Notes: generated from the sequence alone by a model not told the origin. Shown: positions 15,701 through 24,295, numbered from the stretch's first letter. The stretch: 64,000 bases of DNA from JAICWP01 sp035278025 (GCA_035278025.1 DATEJK010000177.1:18007-82006); one strand, 5' to 3'. Translations and numbers: made by a program.

Positions 15701-17125
15701 ATGCATTCCTGGCTGCGAAATCGGCCCTTGCTGGCTTATCTCTTCGCCGCGGCGGTGGGCGGCGTGGCCCTGGGCGTCGTTCTGGGATTGGAGAGCGTAG
15801 TGGGCTACATCCCTCTGCTCTTCCTCGCCTTCGTCGCCCTGGTTGAGGCCTATGCCGGGTTGGGGCCTGCCCTGCTGAGTGTGGCCATTTGCATCCTGGG
15901 CTCGTTCTGGTTTATGAACGGCCAGGTTATCGTCAACGAGCACCTGCACAACTACTCCAAGCTGGCGATTTTTCCAGTGGTCGCGATCTCCGTGATCTAC
16001 CTCATGGAAACCCGCCGCCGGGAGCGGCAAGCCGCGCGCGAGCAACTGCTGGAACTCTCCACCCTGCTGGAGAGCATGCCGGAGGCGGTGTTCATCTTCG
16101 ACCGCAACGCGCGCGTGGCGGACGTGAACCGCGCCGCCGAGCAGATATCCGCCTGCACCCGCGAGGAACTAACCGGCGCGCACCTGAATTTTCTCGCCCG
16201 CCACCTGGGCGTCTATAAGCACGAACAACCGGCGGAGCTTTCCAGCCTGGCCGTCACCCGCGCTCTGCGCGGCGAAACCGTGCAGAATGAGGCCCGCCGC
16301 TTTTCCAATCCCGCCGATGCCTCTGTCCTCGAGGCCTTGGTTTCCGCTAGTCCCATGCGCGCCGGCGATGGAAAAATCATTGGCGCCCTGCTGGTGGTTC
16401 GCGACGTCAGCGAGATTAACCAGTTGCAGCGGCGAGTGTCCGATACCGAACGCCACCTGGCCATCGGCCAGATGGCTTCCGGCATCGCCCATGATTTCAA
16501 CAACGTGCTCAATACCATCACCCAGGCGACCGCCCTGCTTCAGTCTCGACCTGGACAGAACGATGAGCAGCGCTTGTATCTGGGCATGATTGACAACTCG
16601 GCCCGCCGCGGGGCGGAGATCATCAAGCGGGTGCGCGAGTATATTCGCGGCGGCAGCGGCGAAACCGCACTCGTGGACGTGCGCCAGCTTATGCAGGATG
16701 CCCTGGAACTGACCCGCCCCATGTGGCGCGGCGTCAATGGTCTTTCCGTGATTACGGAGTTCCAGCCGGTCAGCCCGGTGCGGGCCAATGCCGCCGACTT
16801 GCGCCGCGTATTCACCAACCTGCTCGTGAACGCGATTCAGGCCATGCCCCAGGGCGGCCAGCTCACATTGCATTGCGAGGAGCATGCCGGCAAGGTACTG
16901 GCCAGCGTGCAGGATACCGGCTCCGGCATTCCTTCCGAGCAGCAGAAAAAAGTCTTCTTGCCCTATTTCACCACCAAGCCCACCGGCACCGGCCTGGGCC
17001 TTTCGATGGCACAGAAGATGCTGCTCGCACAGCGCGGCAATATCAGCTTCCACAGCGAGCCCGGCCGGGGTTCAACCTTTACCGTGGAACTCCCAGCCGC
17101 GGCGGAACAGGGGAAAGTAGCCTAA
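15701..17125 (+). CDS. Membrane-bound PAS-domain histidine kinase
   Basis: A 474-residue sensor kinase with three to four N-terminal membrane helices (about 9-102, DUF4118-like arrangement with hardly any periplasmic loop), a PAS domain (about 118-235, LLESMPEAVFIFDRNARVAD), a dimerisation/phosphoacceptor region with His264 in GIAHDFNNVLNTI, and a HATPase_c domain (N-box LLVNAIQAMPQGG, G1 DTGSGIP, G2 TGTGLGLSMAQ). The HDFNN form belongs to the NtrB/HPK4 type, which usually pairs with Fis-type regulators. No response regulator is adjacent. It is divergent from the XRE-PspA operon with 190 bp between starts, so it may be its partner sensor; this is inference. Confidence 0.92.
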   Translation: MHSWLRNRPLLAYLFAAAVGGVALGVVLGLESVVGYIPLLFLAFVALVEAYAGLGPALLSVAICILGSFWFMNGQVIVNEHLHNYSKLAIFPVVAISVIYLMETRRRERQAAREQLLELSTLLESMPEAVFIFDRNARVADVNRAAEQISACTREELTGAHLNFLARHLGVYKHEQPAELSSLAVTRALRGETVQNEARRFSNPADASVLEALVSASPMRAGDGKIIGALLVVRDVSEINQLQRRVSDTERHLAIGQMASGIAHDFNNVLNTITQATALLQSRPGQNDEQRLYLGMIDNSARRGAEIIKRVREYIRGGSGETALVDVRQLMQDALELTRPMWRGVNGLSVITEFQPVSPVRANAADLRRVFTNLLVNAIQAMPQGGQLTLHCEEHAGKVLASVQDTGSGIPSEQQKKVFLPYFTTKPTGTGLGLSMAQKMLLAQRGNISFHSEPGRGSTFTVELPAAAEQGKVA

Positions 17126-17357
17126 ACCAGCAATCAAGGGGGCTACCCCCTCCGGCTGAGGAATTGACCGGTTACGTGCCAATCACCAATGCATCTCCCG
17201 CTTCCGCTTATGTGCATAGGATTGCACTCTGAGGATGGCAGCAGGAGCCTAACTCAGGCTTAAACCCAGTCTTTGCAACTCGATACGAAATTTGCTCCGC
17301 TGGCTCAGCAGGTGCTCAACAGGAAGCGTCTAAGTTATTCAGCGAACGAGGTGCTTC

Positions 17358-17696
17358 TTGAGCGAGAACAGCACGCCCAGTCCAAAACGGAAAAATACCT
17401 TGCTGCCAGTACTTACGGTGCTGTTCCTGGTGGCTTATGGAATTATGACCGCGCTCATTGTTGAGCAGAGTAATACCATAGAAACACAGAGATTGCTGAT
17501 TAAACAGCTATTTAGCGACAGCGTGGAACTCAGCTCCATCAAGGGACATGAAGCGCAAAAGCGCAACGCTGAGAAAGCCCATCCCAAGCCCTACGCCCGC
17601 CGCGAGGCGCCTCGGGTGCGTCCGCGGCAGATCGAGCCTCGGGTGGATGCCCCCCAAGCCCCGGCCGATCCCCAGCGTTCGAAAATATCCCTTTAA
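17358..17696 (+). CDS. Small single-span membrane protein
   Basis: A 112-residue protein with one membrane helix (about 13-35, NTLLPVLTVLFLVAYGIMTA), a short helical stretch (SNTIETQRLLIKQLFSDSVE) and a basic, proline-rich tail (KPYARREAPRVRPRQIEPRV). The start is a TTG at 17358 preceded by GAGGTG at a good distance; no ATG fits. It is unrelated to any family I recognise. The 17126-17357 gap upstream holds a GGGGG/CCCCC hairpin at 17138-17150 and no other feature. Confidence 0.65.
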   Translation: MSENSTPSPKRKNTLLPVLTVLFLVAYGIMTALIVEQSNTIETQRLLIKQLFSDSVELSSIKGHEAQKRNAEKAHPKPYARREAPRVRPRQIEPRVDAPQAPADPQRSKISL

Positions 17697-17727
17697 GGCA
17701 GAGCAGGTTAAGGCCACGTACCTCACT

Positions 17728-18999
17728 TTACCGCGTCGCAGCAGCCATTTTGGCGGAAGGGCGTGACCGCCCTCCCGGCGTTTCCACCCGGTTTCTACCT
17801 CCCGCCTTGGCCCGGTAAAGAGCTTTATCCGCGGCCGCAATCACCTGCTGAACCGTGCCCTGCTTGACGTCCGCAGGATCGGCGACTCCAATACTGACGG
17901 TCACCGAGGTGATTTCCGCGCCGGCGGGCGGCGATTCCGCCTTGGGCTTGCGCGGTCGGGAAGCGCGCCGCTCTGAGTCGCGACGGTCTGCCCCACGCGC
18001 CTGCCGCCGGCGATCGGGGCCACGCAAGCAAAAAACGGACTCCTGTATATCCCTCCGCAGCTCCTCCAGGTACGGCAGGGTCTCCACTGCCGGACGGCTG
18101 CGAAACAGCACGGCAAATTCCTCGCCGCCACAACGAAAAGCTTGTCCCCCGCCGCTGACGTGCGCCAGCCGCGCCGCCACCATGCGCAATACCTCGTCCC
18201 CCGTGTCATGCCCGTAGAGATCGTTGAAAGATTTGAAATGATCAATATCCACCACGGCAATGCTGTAGGGCTCGGCCAGCGCCAGCGCGGCTTCATTAAA
18301 AGCGCGCCTGCTGGGCAAGCCGGTAAGCTCGTCGTGATAAGCCATAAAGTAGAAGGTCTCGATAAGAGAGGCGCCCAGGATGAGCGCGCTCGTGCCCAGA
18401 TAAGCCGTCGCGGCCACTCCGACTCCCCCATGGCTCAATGCCAGCCAGGCCGCCACCAGGCCCCAGAAAAAGCCGCTCTCCAGGTTCTTGCGCTGGAAGA
18501 ACGCCCGCAACAGGAAAACCAACGCGGCCGCGGCGCAGAGCGCGGTAGCGGGCCAGGGCAGGCTGAAACCGTGGCTCACATGAAGCTCGCCTCCCACGCC
18601 TAGTGCGACAAAATCAATAAGCACCAGCGCGGCCCGGGGCACCATTGCATCCAGGGTAAAGCCTCGCTCCGGCAGAAATGAAAACACCAGCAGGCTGATG
18701 GGCAGCAGGAAAGCGGCGATGAGCACGCGCACATGATCGGTGCTCAGGTAAGAAGGACCGAAAGAAGCCTCTTCCACCAGCAGCAGGACCACCAATGAAA
18801 AAAGCACTCGGGTAGAACGAAAGCGCCAGGCCAGCAGCACTCCGGCACACAAAACGATATAAAACCCGAACTGCACCCGCAGGTAGCTGGAGTGCGGCAA
18901 GGAGAGAAAACTCAAGGGCAAAGCCGCCGCCAGCAGCAAAATGCCGCCCGGCAATAATCCCAGCACCGGCGCTCTGCTGGACGATTTCAAGCCGCCCAT
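17728..18999 (-). CDS. Membrane-bound diguanylate cyclase (GGEEF)
   Basis: A 423-residue protein with about eight hydrophobic N-terminal helices (residues about 10-225) and a C-terminal GGDEF domain. The active site is FRCGGEEFAVLF, an accepted active variant, with the substrate-binding VVDIDHFKSFNDLYGHDTGD. The RxxD inhibitory site that should precede it is absent (HVSGGGQAF), so product inhibition there is unlikely. Between the active site and the last strand there is an unusual insertion of about 40 residues, very rich in Arg (RGPDRRRQARGADRRDSERR). It should make c-di-GMP in response to a membrane signal. It ends next to the convergent small membrane gene. Confidence 0.92.
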   Translation of the reverse strand: MGGLKSSSRAPVLGLLPGGILLLAAALPLSFLSLPHSSYLRVQFGFYIVLCAGVLLAWRFRSTRVLFSLVVLLLVEEASFGPSYLSTDHVRVLIAAFLLPISLLVFSFLPERGFTLDAMVPRAALVLIDFVALGVGGELHVSHGFSLPWPATALCAAAALVFLLRAFFQRKNLESGFFWGLVAAWLALSHGGVGVAATAYLGTSALILGASLIETFYFMAYHDELTGLPSRRAFNEAALALAEPYSIAVVDIDHFKSFNDLYGHDTGDEVLRMVAARLAHVSGGGQAFRCGGEEFAVLFRSRPAVETLPYLEELRRDIQESVFCLRGPDRRRQARGADRRDSERRASRPRKPKAESPPAGAEITSVTVSIGVADPADVKQGTVQQVIAAADKALYRAKAGGRNRVETPGGRSRPSAKMAAATR

Positions 19000-19088
19000 C
19001 CCATCAGAAACCCCAGATTCAGCGTATCTTGCTGGCTTGGGCAGGGGGAATGACTTCCTGGATTCAGACGCTGGTCGGGCTGTAGGTC

Positions 19089-19116
19089 AAAAAAAAAAGC
19101 TGGCCTGAGGCCAGCT
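19089..19116 (-). terminator. Rho-independent terminator of the fn3-protein gene
   Basis: On the minus strand, AGCTGGCC-TCA-GGCCAGCT is followed by a run of ten T. It sits 25 bp after the stop at 19142, a textbook intrinsic terminator. Confidence 0.92.
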
Positions 19117-19141
19117 CTGTTGCAAATGTGTGTTCAACCGC

Positions 19142-20143
19142 TCAGCGCATCGCGTCCTCGCTTTGCAGGAACGACCGCGGGTTCTGCGACAGGTACGCCT
19201 GCACCGCGTGGTGAGTCTGCAGGAACTGGTTGAACCCCGGGTGTTGCGTCCGGTAGCGGCCGTTCACCGCCAGATTGGGATTCTTTTGCAGATCCGCCTT
19301 CACGTTGGGATGGCTCACCAGGAATTGGTGAAAGTTGCGCAGCGCCATGTCACGGCCGCGGACATCGGCGGCCTGGGCTGGAGTTGCGGCTGTAGCGGTT
19401 GCGCCTTTGGTGCGGAACGTCTGCACGCCGCTTGCCGCCTGCGTGCCCGTACCCTGCGCCTGGGTGGATTTCACCTCGTAGTAGTAAGTGGTGCCCGGTT
19501 GCAAGTTGCGCAGGTTCACGCGATGGGTTAGCCCGCCCCAACGCACCTCAGCCGTCTGGTTCAGACTTTGCGGATTGGTGCCGTATGTCAAAATGCTGCT
19601 GGCGGGGACGTTGGTGGACCAGGCGATGGTCGCCCCCTTGGCGCTCGTTCCCTCCACCACCGGCCCATGGGTCAGCTTCACATCGGCAGCTTTTGCCGCT
19701 GTTGGCGCGGCGGCCGCCGCCCCTCCCTCGGTGCGGAAATGCTCCACCCCGCTGAGGGTTTGCGAGCCGGTGCCCAGCGCTTGCGTGGATTCCACCCGGT
19801 AGTAGTAGGTGGTGCCGGGCTTCAGGTCATGCAGGTACACCCGGTGGGTTGTCCCTCCCCAGCGCGCTTCCGCCGCCTTGTTCAGGCTGCCGGGATTGCT
19901 GCCGTACTTCAAAATGGTGCTGGCTTTGACATTGGTTGACCAGGCAATGGTAGCGGTCGTCGGCTTGGCTGATTCGACCACCGGGCCGTGAATGATCTTC
20001 ACTTGGGGCGCTTTTTGCGCGTGTTTTGCCTGAGCATCCTTGTCTTTATCCTTATCCTGCCTGGCCGGCCGGCTTGCCGCTTGAGCGCAGATGGCAGTTC
20101 CAAGAGCAAAGCATGCTGCAAGGCTTACAAGGCTACGTCTCAT
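19142..20143 (-). CDS. Secreted protein with two fibronectin-III-like domains
   Basis: A 333-residue exported protein: signal peptide MRRSLVSLAACFALGTAICA, a Lys/Asp/Ala-rich linker, then two near-identical purple-acid-phosphatase-type fn3 domains (about 55-145 and 155-245), each reading VKI/LTHGPVVE...TIAWSTNV.AS.ILYG.NP.SLN and ending TYYYxVxSTQA.GTG. After them comes a small helical domain (GRDMALRNFHQFLVSHPNVK, HAVQAYLSQNPRSFL). The start is the ATG at 20143, with GGAGG just upstream; the in-frame GTG at 20149 is less likely. It is a paralogue of the protein at 52557-53927 in the fn3 part only. An adhesin or wall-binding role is a guess. Confidence 0.85.
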   Translation of the reverse strand: MRRSLVSLAACFALGTAICAQAASRPARQDKDKDKDAQAKHAQKAPQVKIIHGPVVESAKPTTATIAWSTNVKASTILKYGSNPGSLNKAAEARWGGTTHRVYLHDLKPGTTYYYRVESTQALGTGSQTLSGVEHFRTEGGAAAAAPTAAKAADVKLTHGPVVEGTSAKGATIAWSTNVPASSILTYGTNPQSLNQTAEVRWGGLTHRVNLRNLQPGTTYYYEVKSTQAQGTGTQAASGVQTFRTKGATATAATPAQAADVRGRDMALRNFHQFLVSHPNVKADLQKNPNLAVNGRYRTQHPGFNQFLQTHHAVQAYLSQNPRSFLQSEDAMR

Positions 20144-20172
20144 TGCCACCTCCCTTTGCAGGTGAATACTGA

Positions 20173-20201
20173 ATCACAATAATTGCTTATTAAGATGCCA
20201 A
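20173..20201 (-). promoter_or_regulatory. Possible promoter for the fn3-protein gene
   Basis: Minus strand TTGGCA (20201-20196), a 17-bp spacer, TGTGAT (20178-20173), 30 bp before the ATG. The -10 matches at only 4 of 6 positions. The rest of 20144-20487 shows no gene. Confidence 0.35.
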
Positions 20202-20487
20202 CCCGGGCCCCGGAAGTGGTCAGCCGGGACAGAGCACCGGCACAACAGAGCAGCCGGAATCTCCGCGCAGTGGTATAAGTAGCGTGCGGGTCGCGGCAAC
20301 CCGAATCGTCGCTGCTGCTGGACGGTAGCGAAAAAGTCACTAATTATGTCAGCCGCGGTATGCAGGGTCTGGTATATATTTGGCGACGAGACGTGTCGGT
20401 ACCCGTGCTGCCTTCTCGACACTCTCATTCCAGGTACGCGGGGTTGCAGCTACCATCGGTTACTCCATCCAGGGTGGAAAGACGCGT

Positions 20488-20745
20488 ATGGCATACATGA
20501 ATCGAAAAGCAGGACGGGGGATGCGCGAACTCCGTGATCAGCTGGGCCTTACCATGCGCGATGTCCATCGTGTGACCAGGAAAGTCGGCAAACAGCGGCA
20601 CAACAGCGACTACATCGTTTCCCCCAGCCGGCTCTCCGATATTGAGAAGCATGGGCACACGCCTAATCTGTACCGTCTGCATGCTCTTGCGCTGGCTTAC
20701 CGTTGCAAGGTGGCCAAGCTGCTCAAACTCTACGGAATCAGCTGA
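20488..20745 (+). CDS. Small XRE-type helix-turn-helix protein
   Basis: An 85-residue protein that is little more than a Cro/C1-type DNA-binding domain: MRELRDQLGLTMRDVHRVTR for the first helices, and SPSRLSDIEKHGHTPNLYRL for the recognition helix and stabilising turn. The sequence before the ATG at 20488 is not conserved-looking, so I start there; AGGGTGG lies about 11 bases upstream. The insert between helix 2 and the recognition helix (KVGKQRHNSDYIVS) is longer than usual. It lies 55 bp upstream of trmJ on the same strand, but a functional link is not obvious. Its operator is unknown. Confidence 0.72.
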   Translation: MAYMNRKAGRGMRELRDQLGLTMRDVHRVTRKVGKQRHNSDYIVSPSRLSDIEKHGHTPNLYRLHALALAYRCKVAKLLKLYGIS

Positions 20746-20800
20746 GCGGCGACGAGCTCGGGAAAGACGGCAATACGCAGAGGTGTCCTAAAATAGGCGC

Positions 20801-21535
20801 TTGCCGCTTGCCTCCGAATTCGGCCGCCTGCGCGTGGTTCTGGTGGCCACGCGCAATCCCCTCAACCTGGGAGCGGCCGCGCGCGCCATGAGTAACTTCG
20901 GCTTCTTGCGCCTGCGCGTGGTGAATCCCTATCAGATAGCTTTTCGCGAGGCCCGCTCGGCGGTGGGAGCGGAGGTCTTGCTGCGCCAGGCTGAGGAATA
21001 TACGAACGTCGCCCAGGCCGTCGCCGACTGCACCCTCGTGGTAGGCACCACCTCCGGCGCGCGCCGCGATTTGACTCAGCCTCCGCGAGGCCTGCACGAA
21101 GCAGCGCGCGAACTTCGCCGGCAACTGCTGTCCGGAGCAGTGGCGCTGCTGTTTGGTTCCGAGAAGCGCGGCCTCTCCAATGAGGACATGAGCCACTGTC
21201 ACTGGCTGCTGCGTATTCCCACCCGTGCTCAACATCCTTCCATGAACCTGGGACAGGCGGTGGCCGTCTGCCTCTACGAACTGGCGCGCCTGCCCGCCTC
21301 CACGCCGGCCGCAGAGGCGCCGAAACTCGCCACCGCCGGACAGTTGGAACGCGTTACCGCCCTGCTGTTTCAGGCGCTGGATGCCAGTGGCTACGTAAAG
21401 CCGAGCACCTCCGCTTCCACCGAACAGAAGGTGCGGCGCCTGGTGCGGCGCCTGGAAATGCCCGCCGACGACATTGAGATCTGGCTGGGCATGCTGCGGC
21501 AAATAGCGTGGAAACTGGCAAGGAATCGAACTTGA
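20801..21535 (+). CDS. trmJ: tRNA (cytidine/uridine-2'-O)-methyltransferase TrmJ-like (SPOUT)
   Basis: A 244-residue SpoU/TrmH-class methyltransferase. The SPOUT motifs are seen in order: VVLVATRNPLNLGAAARAMSN (motif 1, with the catalytic Arg), ALLFGSEKRGLSNEDM (motif 2) and RIPTRAQHPSMNLGQAVAVC (motif 3, the knot that binds SAM). The C-terminal about 80 residues match the TrmJ extension rather than plain TrmH, which suggests 2'-O-methylation at tRNA position 32. The start is a TTG at 20801; no ATG is available before motif 1. The last residues (ARNRT) and the TGA stop come from a tRNA-derived direct repeat (see 21521-21722), so the original C-terminus has been altered. Confidence 0.87.
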   Translation: MPLASEFGRLRVVLVATRNPLNLGAAARAMSNFGFLRLRVVNPYQIAFREARSAVGAEVLLRQAEEYTNVAQAVADCTLVVGTTSGARRDLTQPPRGLHEAARELRRQLLSGAVALLFGSEKRGLSNEDMSHCHWLLRIPTRAQHPSMNLGQAVAVCLYELARLPASTPAAEAPKLATAGQLERVTALLFQALDASGYVKPSTSASTEQKVRRLVRRLEMPADDIEIWLGMLRQIAWKLARNRT

Positions 21536-21722
21536 GGCGTTTTGCGGGCGTGAGCGCAGCGGAAGCCCGCAGCCGAAATCCTGAGCGCAGCGAAGGACCT
21601 CGGGTTTCTGGTAGGCGCGGCAGGAATCGAACTTGAGCCGTTTTGCGGGCGTGAGCGCAGCGGAAGCCCGCAGCCGAAATCCTGAGCGTAGCGAAGGACC
21701 TCGGGTTTCTGGTAGGCGCGGC
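21521..21722 (+). repeat. Two tandem 101-bp units carrying the 3' end of tRNA-Arg
   Basis: Two units (21521-21621 and 21622-21722) are nearly identical and in register with the intact tRNA that continues at 21723. Each contains AGGAATCGAAC (T-arm), a GCGGGC/GCCCGC hairpin, a family A fragment (CCTGAGCGYAGCGAAGGACC) and TTTCTGGTAGGCGCGG (the acceptor 3' end with CCA). The first unit provides the stop codon of trmJ. Confidence 0.85.
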
Positions 21723-21786
21723 AGGAATCGAACCTGCAACCCTGGGATTAGAAATCCCATGCTCTGTCCAATTGAGCTACGCGCCC
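21710..21786 (-). tRNA. tRNA-Arg (anticodon TCT)
   Basis: From 21786 on the minus strand: acceptor GGGCGCG with CGCGCCT (one G-U pair), D-arm AGCTCAATTGGACAGAGC, anticodon stem TGGGA/TCCCA around the loop TTTCTAA with anticodon TCT (Arg), T-arm GCAGGTTCGATTCCTGC, and an encoded CCA. Intact. Its 3' end is duplicated twice downstream. Confidence 0.95.
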
Positions 21787-22058
21787 ATGTTGCAAGGCAA
21801 CGTCCTCATTTTATAAAACCAGGCAAAGATATGGGAACTGGATCGTTTGGCAACCGGTCATCGCAGCTTTCATGCCCCGGCAATTGCCTTTACCGGTGAC
21901 ACCTCTCGCTTTATCCTCTCTGCTTCTTTCTTGCGCCTCAGATCACAAGGTGCGAGTGGGTGCGGTTCCTGAACTTCGAAACCATTTGGAAGCTGAAAGG
22001 CTGGCCCGCTCTCCTCCGCAGCCAGCCCTGAATTGACCTTCCACCTACGGAGAGTGAG

Positions 22059-22826
22059 CTAGATACAGAACTTCCGGCGCACCCCACCGGCCAAGCCCAG
22101 AAGCCCGGCGCCCATCAGCAGCATACTGGATGGCTCCGGCACCGCGTTCAAGACCGCGCTTGCCAGCAGGAAGTCATTGTTGGTGTAGTGGTGGCCGCTC
22201 CAGTCATAGGGTTGGAACACCAGATAGCTGCTGTTGGCGAATCCCGCCAGAAGCCCGGAGAACTGGATGCTCGGTTCCACTGAGGATGTGCTGCCAAAGC
22301 AGGTGCTCGCTCCGCCGCCTCCGGCCACGAAATCGCAAATTAGCGTCCGCGGGCCGCTGGGGTCGCCGCTGGCACTGGCCCAAAGTATTCCTCGTTCCAG
22401 CGGAGCCGTGCCTCCGTCGTTGTTGTCTAAAGAGGACAGTTGCACGGAAGTCCAGTCGTAACCTGCAGGCAACTGCAACACGATCAACTCAGGGCTGATT
22501 TCATTGGAAAGCTCGTTCCAATCCCCATTCCCCGACGAGCCCGAAGTCCCGCACTTCGTGCCCTCGTTGGGATTGCAGACGCCTAACCCATGATCATCTG
22601 ATTCATTCCGGCCCCACAATACAACCCCGGTCTGCGACCAGGCGCTTCCGTTGTAGTAGTAGCCGTTGGCTACGATAAGACCGCCAAAGGTCCTCGTTGG
22701 CCCCGGCGGCGAAAATGGACCGGAGACCGCGGGCACAAAGGAAATCGTGGTGCCAAAGGCTGTCCCCAACATCAAAACCACGCCAATTGACAGCAATGCC
22801 AGTCTTGAAATTCTTCCCAAATTCAT
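22059..22826 (-). CDS. PEP-CTERM-anchored secreted protein
   Basis: A 255-residue protein with an N-terminal signal peptide (MNLGRISRLALLSIGVVLML) and a C-terminal PEP-CTERM sorting tail: VPEPSS followed by the hydrophobic MLLMGAGLLGLAGG and RRKF. Such proteins are processed by exosortase and displayed or released together with exopolysaccharide. The middle part is a Ser/Gly/Thr-rich beta domain with four Cys residues (CNPNEGTKC and two later). No exosortase is in the window. I start at 22826 because the signal peptide begins there; in-frame codons continue to 22994 but read unlike a protein start. It is probably tied to polysaccharide export, as with the locus at 41-45 kb. Confidence 0.88.
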   Translation of the reverse strand: MNLGRISRLALLSIGVVLMLGTAFGTTISFVPAVSGPFSPPGPTRTFGGLIVANGYYYNGSAWSQTGVVLWGRNESDDHGLGVCNPNEGTKCGTSGSSGNGDWNELSNEISPELIVLQLPAGYDWTSVQLSSLDNNDGGTAPLERGILWASASGDPSGPRTLICDFVAGGGGASTCFGSTSSVEPSIQFSGLLAGFANSSYLVFQPYDWSGHHYTNNDFLLASAVLNAVPEPSSMLLMGAGLLGLAGGVRRKFCI

Positions 22827-23462
22827 GTTTCGCCCCAACCTCCCCAGGTGCAAGTTCCTGCGCATTCCGCAGATGCCGCCTTCCCCGAATGCCGCTCTGG
22901 GCGCGGCAATCCGCCAATTCGAGCAGCTAAGATTGCAAATGCCGGGCCATTCGCGATTCAGCCCCAAGCCGCACGTTGCGCTTTCATTCCCCATCAGTTA
23001 CAGGGATCTAGTCGCGGCGGGCCGATGAACGAGCGCGGCGCGCGGTTTGCAAGTTGCTGCATTTATGTTGCAGTGCAACTTGTCCCCTGGCCGGCTGCGA
23101 GGGGGGGAAGCAAGGGCGCGGCGAGACTCTGGCAGCGGCAAACAATTGCGAGGAAGTTGTAATTCGAAAACAGGTGCGTGGTATCAGCCGCCAGCGCCCC
23201 CTGTGCCTCGGCTCACATCCGCGGCCACAAAACCATCGTTTACTCTCCCTGCGCTCGTATGAATCACTATGAGACAACCACCGCCCAGGTTCTAAGGTTT
23301 TGCGCCTATACCCTGCCCCGATTCCACTGATATCCGCTAAGAACTGTTCCCGTTCGCGCTCGGCTCTGTAATAATCCGCCCATTCCCTCTGCCACGTTCC
23401 GGGGTGGGTGTTCCGAGTTTGCGGACCATGCGGGCATGGTTGCGCCCGGCAGGAAGTTTATT
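22827..23462. other. Intergenic region with a perfect inverted repeat
   Basis: No supportable gene in this 636-bp stretch. It contains CAAGTTGC...GCAACTTG at 23050-23082, with an inner TGCA/TGCA pair around TTTATGT, which could be an operator or an RNA hairpin, and a G-rich run at 23101-23107. Several short frames exist but none has a convincing start or composition. Confidence 0.5.
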
Positions 23463-23843
23463 GTGTCGCGAAAGGTACTGTTGTGTGTGGATGACCGGCT
23501 AGCTTCGCTGGAGGTCCGCAGATTGATCCTGGAGCACGAGGGATACGAAGTCCTCACCGCCAGCGATGGGACCGCAGGCTTGGAATTGTTTGCTGCCCGC
23601 CCCGTGGACCTGGTGTTGCTCGATTATCAAATGCCCGCGCCTAACGGCGCGGAAGTAGCAAGAAAAATGCGCGCCATTAAACCGCAAGTGCCAGTGATTA
23701 TGCTCTCCGCCTATTTTGAGCCCCCCGCGGATGCGGCCGGCTTCATTGATGCCTATGTGACCAAGGGAGAAAATCCCCGCGTTCTTCTTGAGCACATTTC
23801 CCGGCTCATCCGGAAAGGCGACCCTGCCGCGCCCGCGGACTAG
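23463..23843 (+). CDS. Single-domain response regulator (CheY-like)
   Basis: A 126-residue receiver with no output domain. The acidic pocket is CVDD (N-terminal), the phosphoacceptor Asp is in LVLLDYQMPAPNGAE, the Thr/Ser is in VIMLSAYFEPP, and the conserved Lys is in AYVTKGENP. I prefer the GTG at 23463, with AGGAAG 6 nt before it; an in-frame ATG at 23436 would add nine residues of poor conservation. It may receive phosphate from an orphan kinase such as that at 15701, but there is no linkage. It overlaps by 4 nt at its 3' end with the convergent gene at 23840. Confidence 0.88.
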   Translation: MSRKVLLCVDDRLASLEVRRLILEHEGYEVLTASDGTAGLELFAARPVDLVLLDYQMPAPNGAEVARKMRAIKPQVPVIMLSAYFEPPADAAGFIDAYVTKGENPRVLLEHISRLIRKGDPAAPAD

Positions 23844-24085
23844 GCCCCGGTGCGGGCCCCGCCCAGAACCGCATCCATAAAATCGCGATCGTAACCGATG
23901 TGCTCCACCTCTTCGGATTCGCTGAGTGGTTGGATGAACTCGAAGCGCACGCTAACCCCGCAAATGCGGCACTTGGGAAATGCTTCCCCCGCCTGCAGGA
24001 TGGAAAGGTGATTCTGGCGGTGGCTCTTGTGCGTGACGCGGTATACCCCGGCGCGTGCCACCTTTTCACCCGCCGACATTTGCAT
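23840..24085 (-). CDS. Small CxxC protein of unknown function
   Basis: An 81-residue protein beginning MQMSAGEKVARAGVYRVTHK. It has a His cluster (THKSHRQNH), a GEAFPKCRICG motif with a CxxC pair and a VRFEF strand, followed by an acidic tail (SESEEVEHIGYDRDF). The pattern 'G.YRV.H..HR..H......GE.FP.C..C...V.F' I have seen in many acidobacterial small proteins of unknown function. The two Cys and nearby His residues may bind zinc. The upstream frame extends to 24214 without a good start. It is convergent with the response regulator. Confidence 0.65.
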   Translation of the reverse strand: MQMSAGEKVARAGVYRVTHKSHRQNHLSILQAGEAFPKCRICGVSVRFEFIQPLSESEEVEHIGYDRDFMDAVLGGARTGA

Positions 24086-24295
24086 CACGCGCCTCCATTG
24101 CCCTGGGGAACTGCAAGATAACCGTTCCCCCATCAAAGCAAAATGGCACGGAGGTGCCACAGTTGAGGAAAACCTTCGCCGCCCGCGCAGAAAAATTCTC
24201 CGCAACGTGAGCAATACCTTTATTTGCGCTTAATCTGCCGGCTTGTGCGCTTGATCTTCTCGTCCCCTGTAACCTCTGTGGTGGAAGAAGGGAAG

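Noticed and set aside
21521..21722. Partial tRNA copies as attachment sites of an integrated element
   Set aside because: The copies are only 101 bp apart and enclose no integrase or cargo; tandem duplication explains them better.
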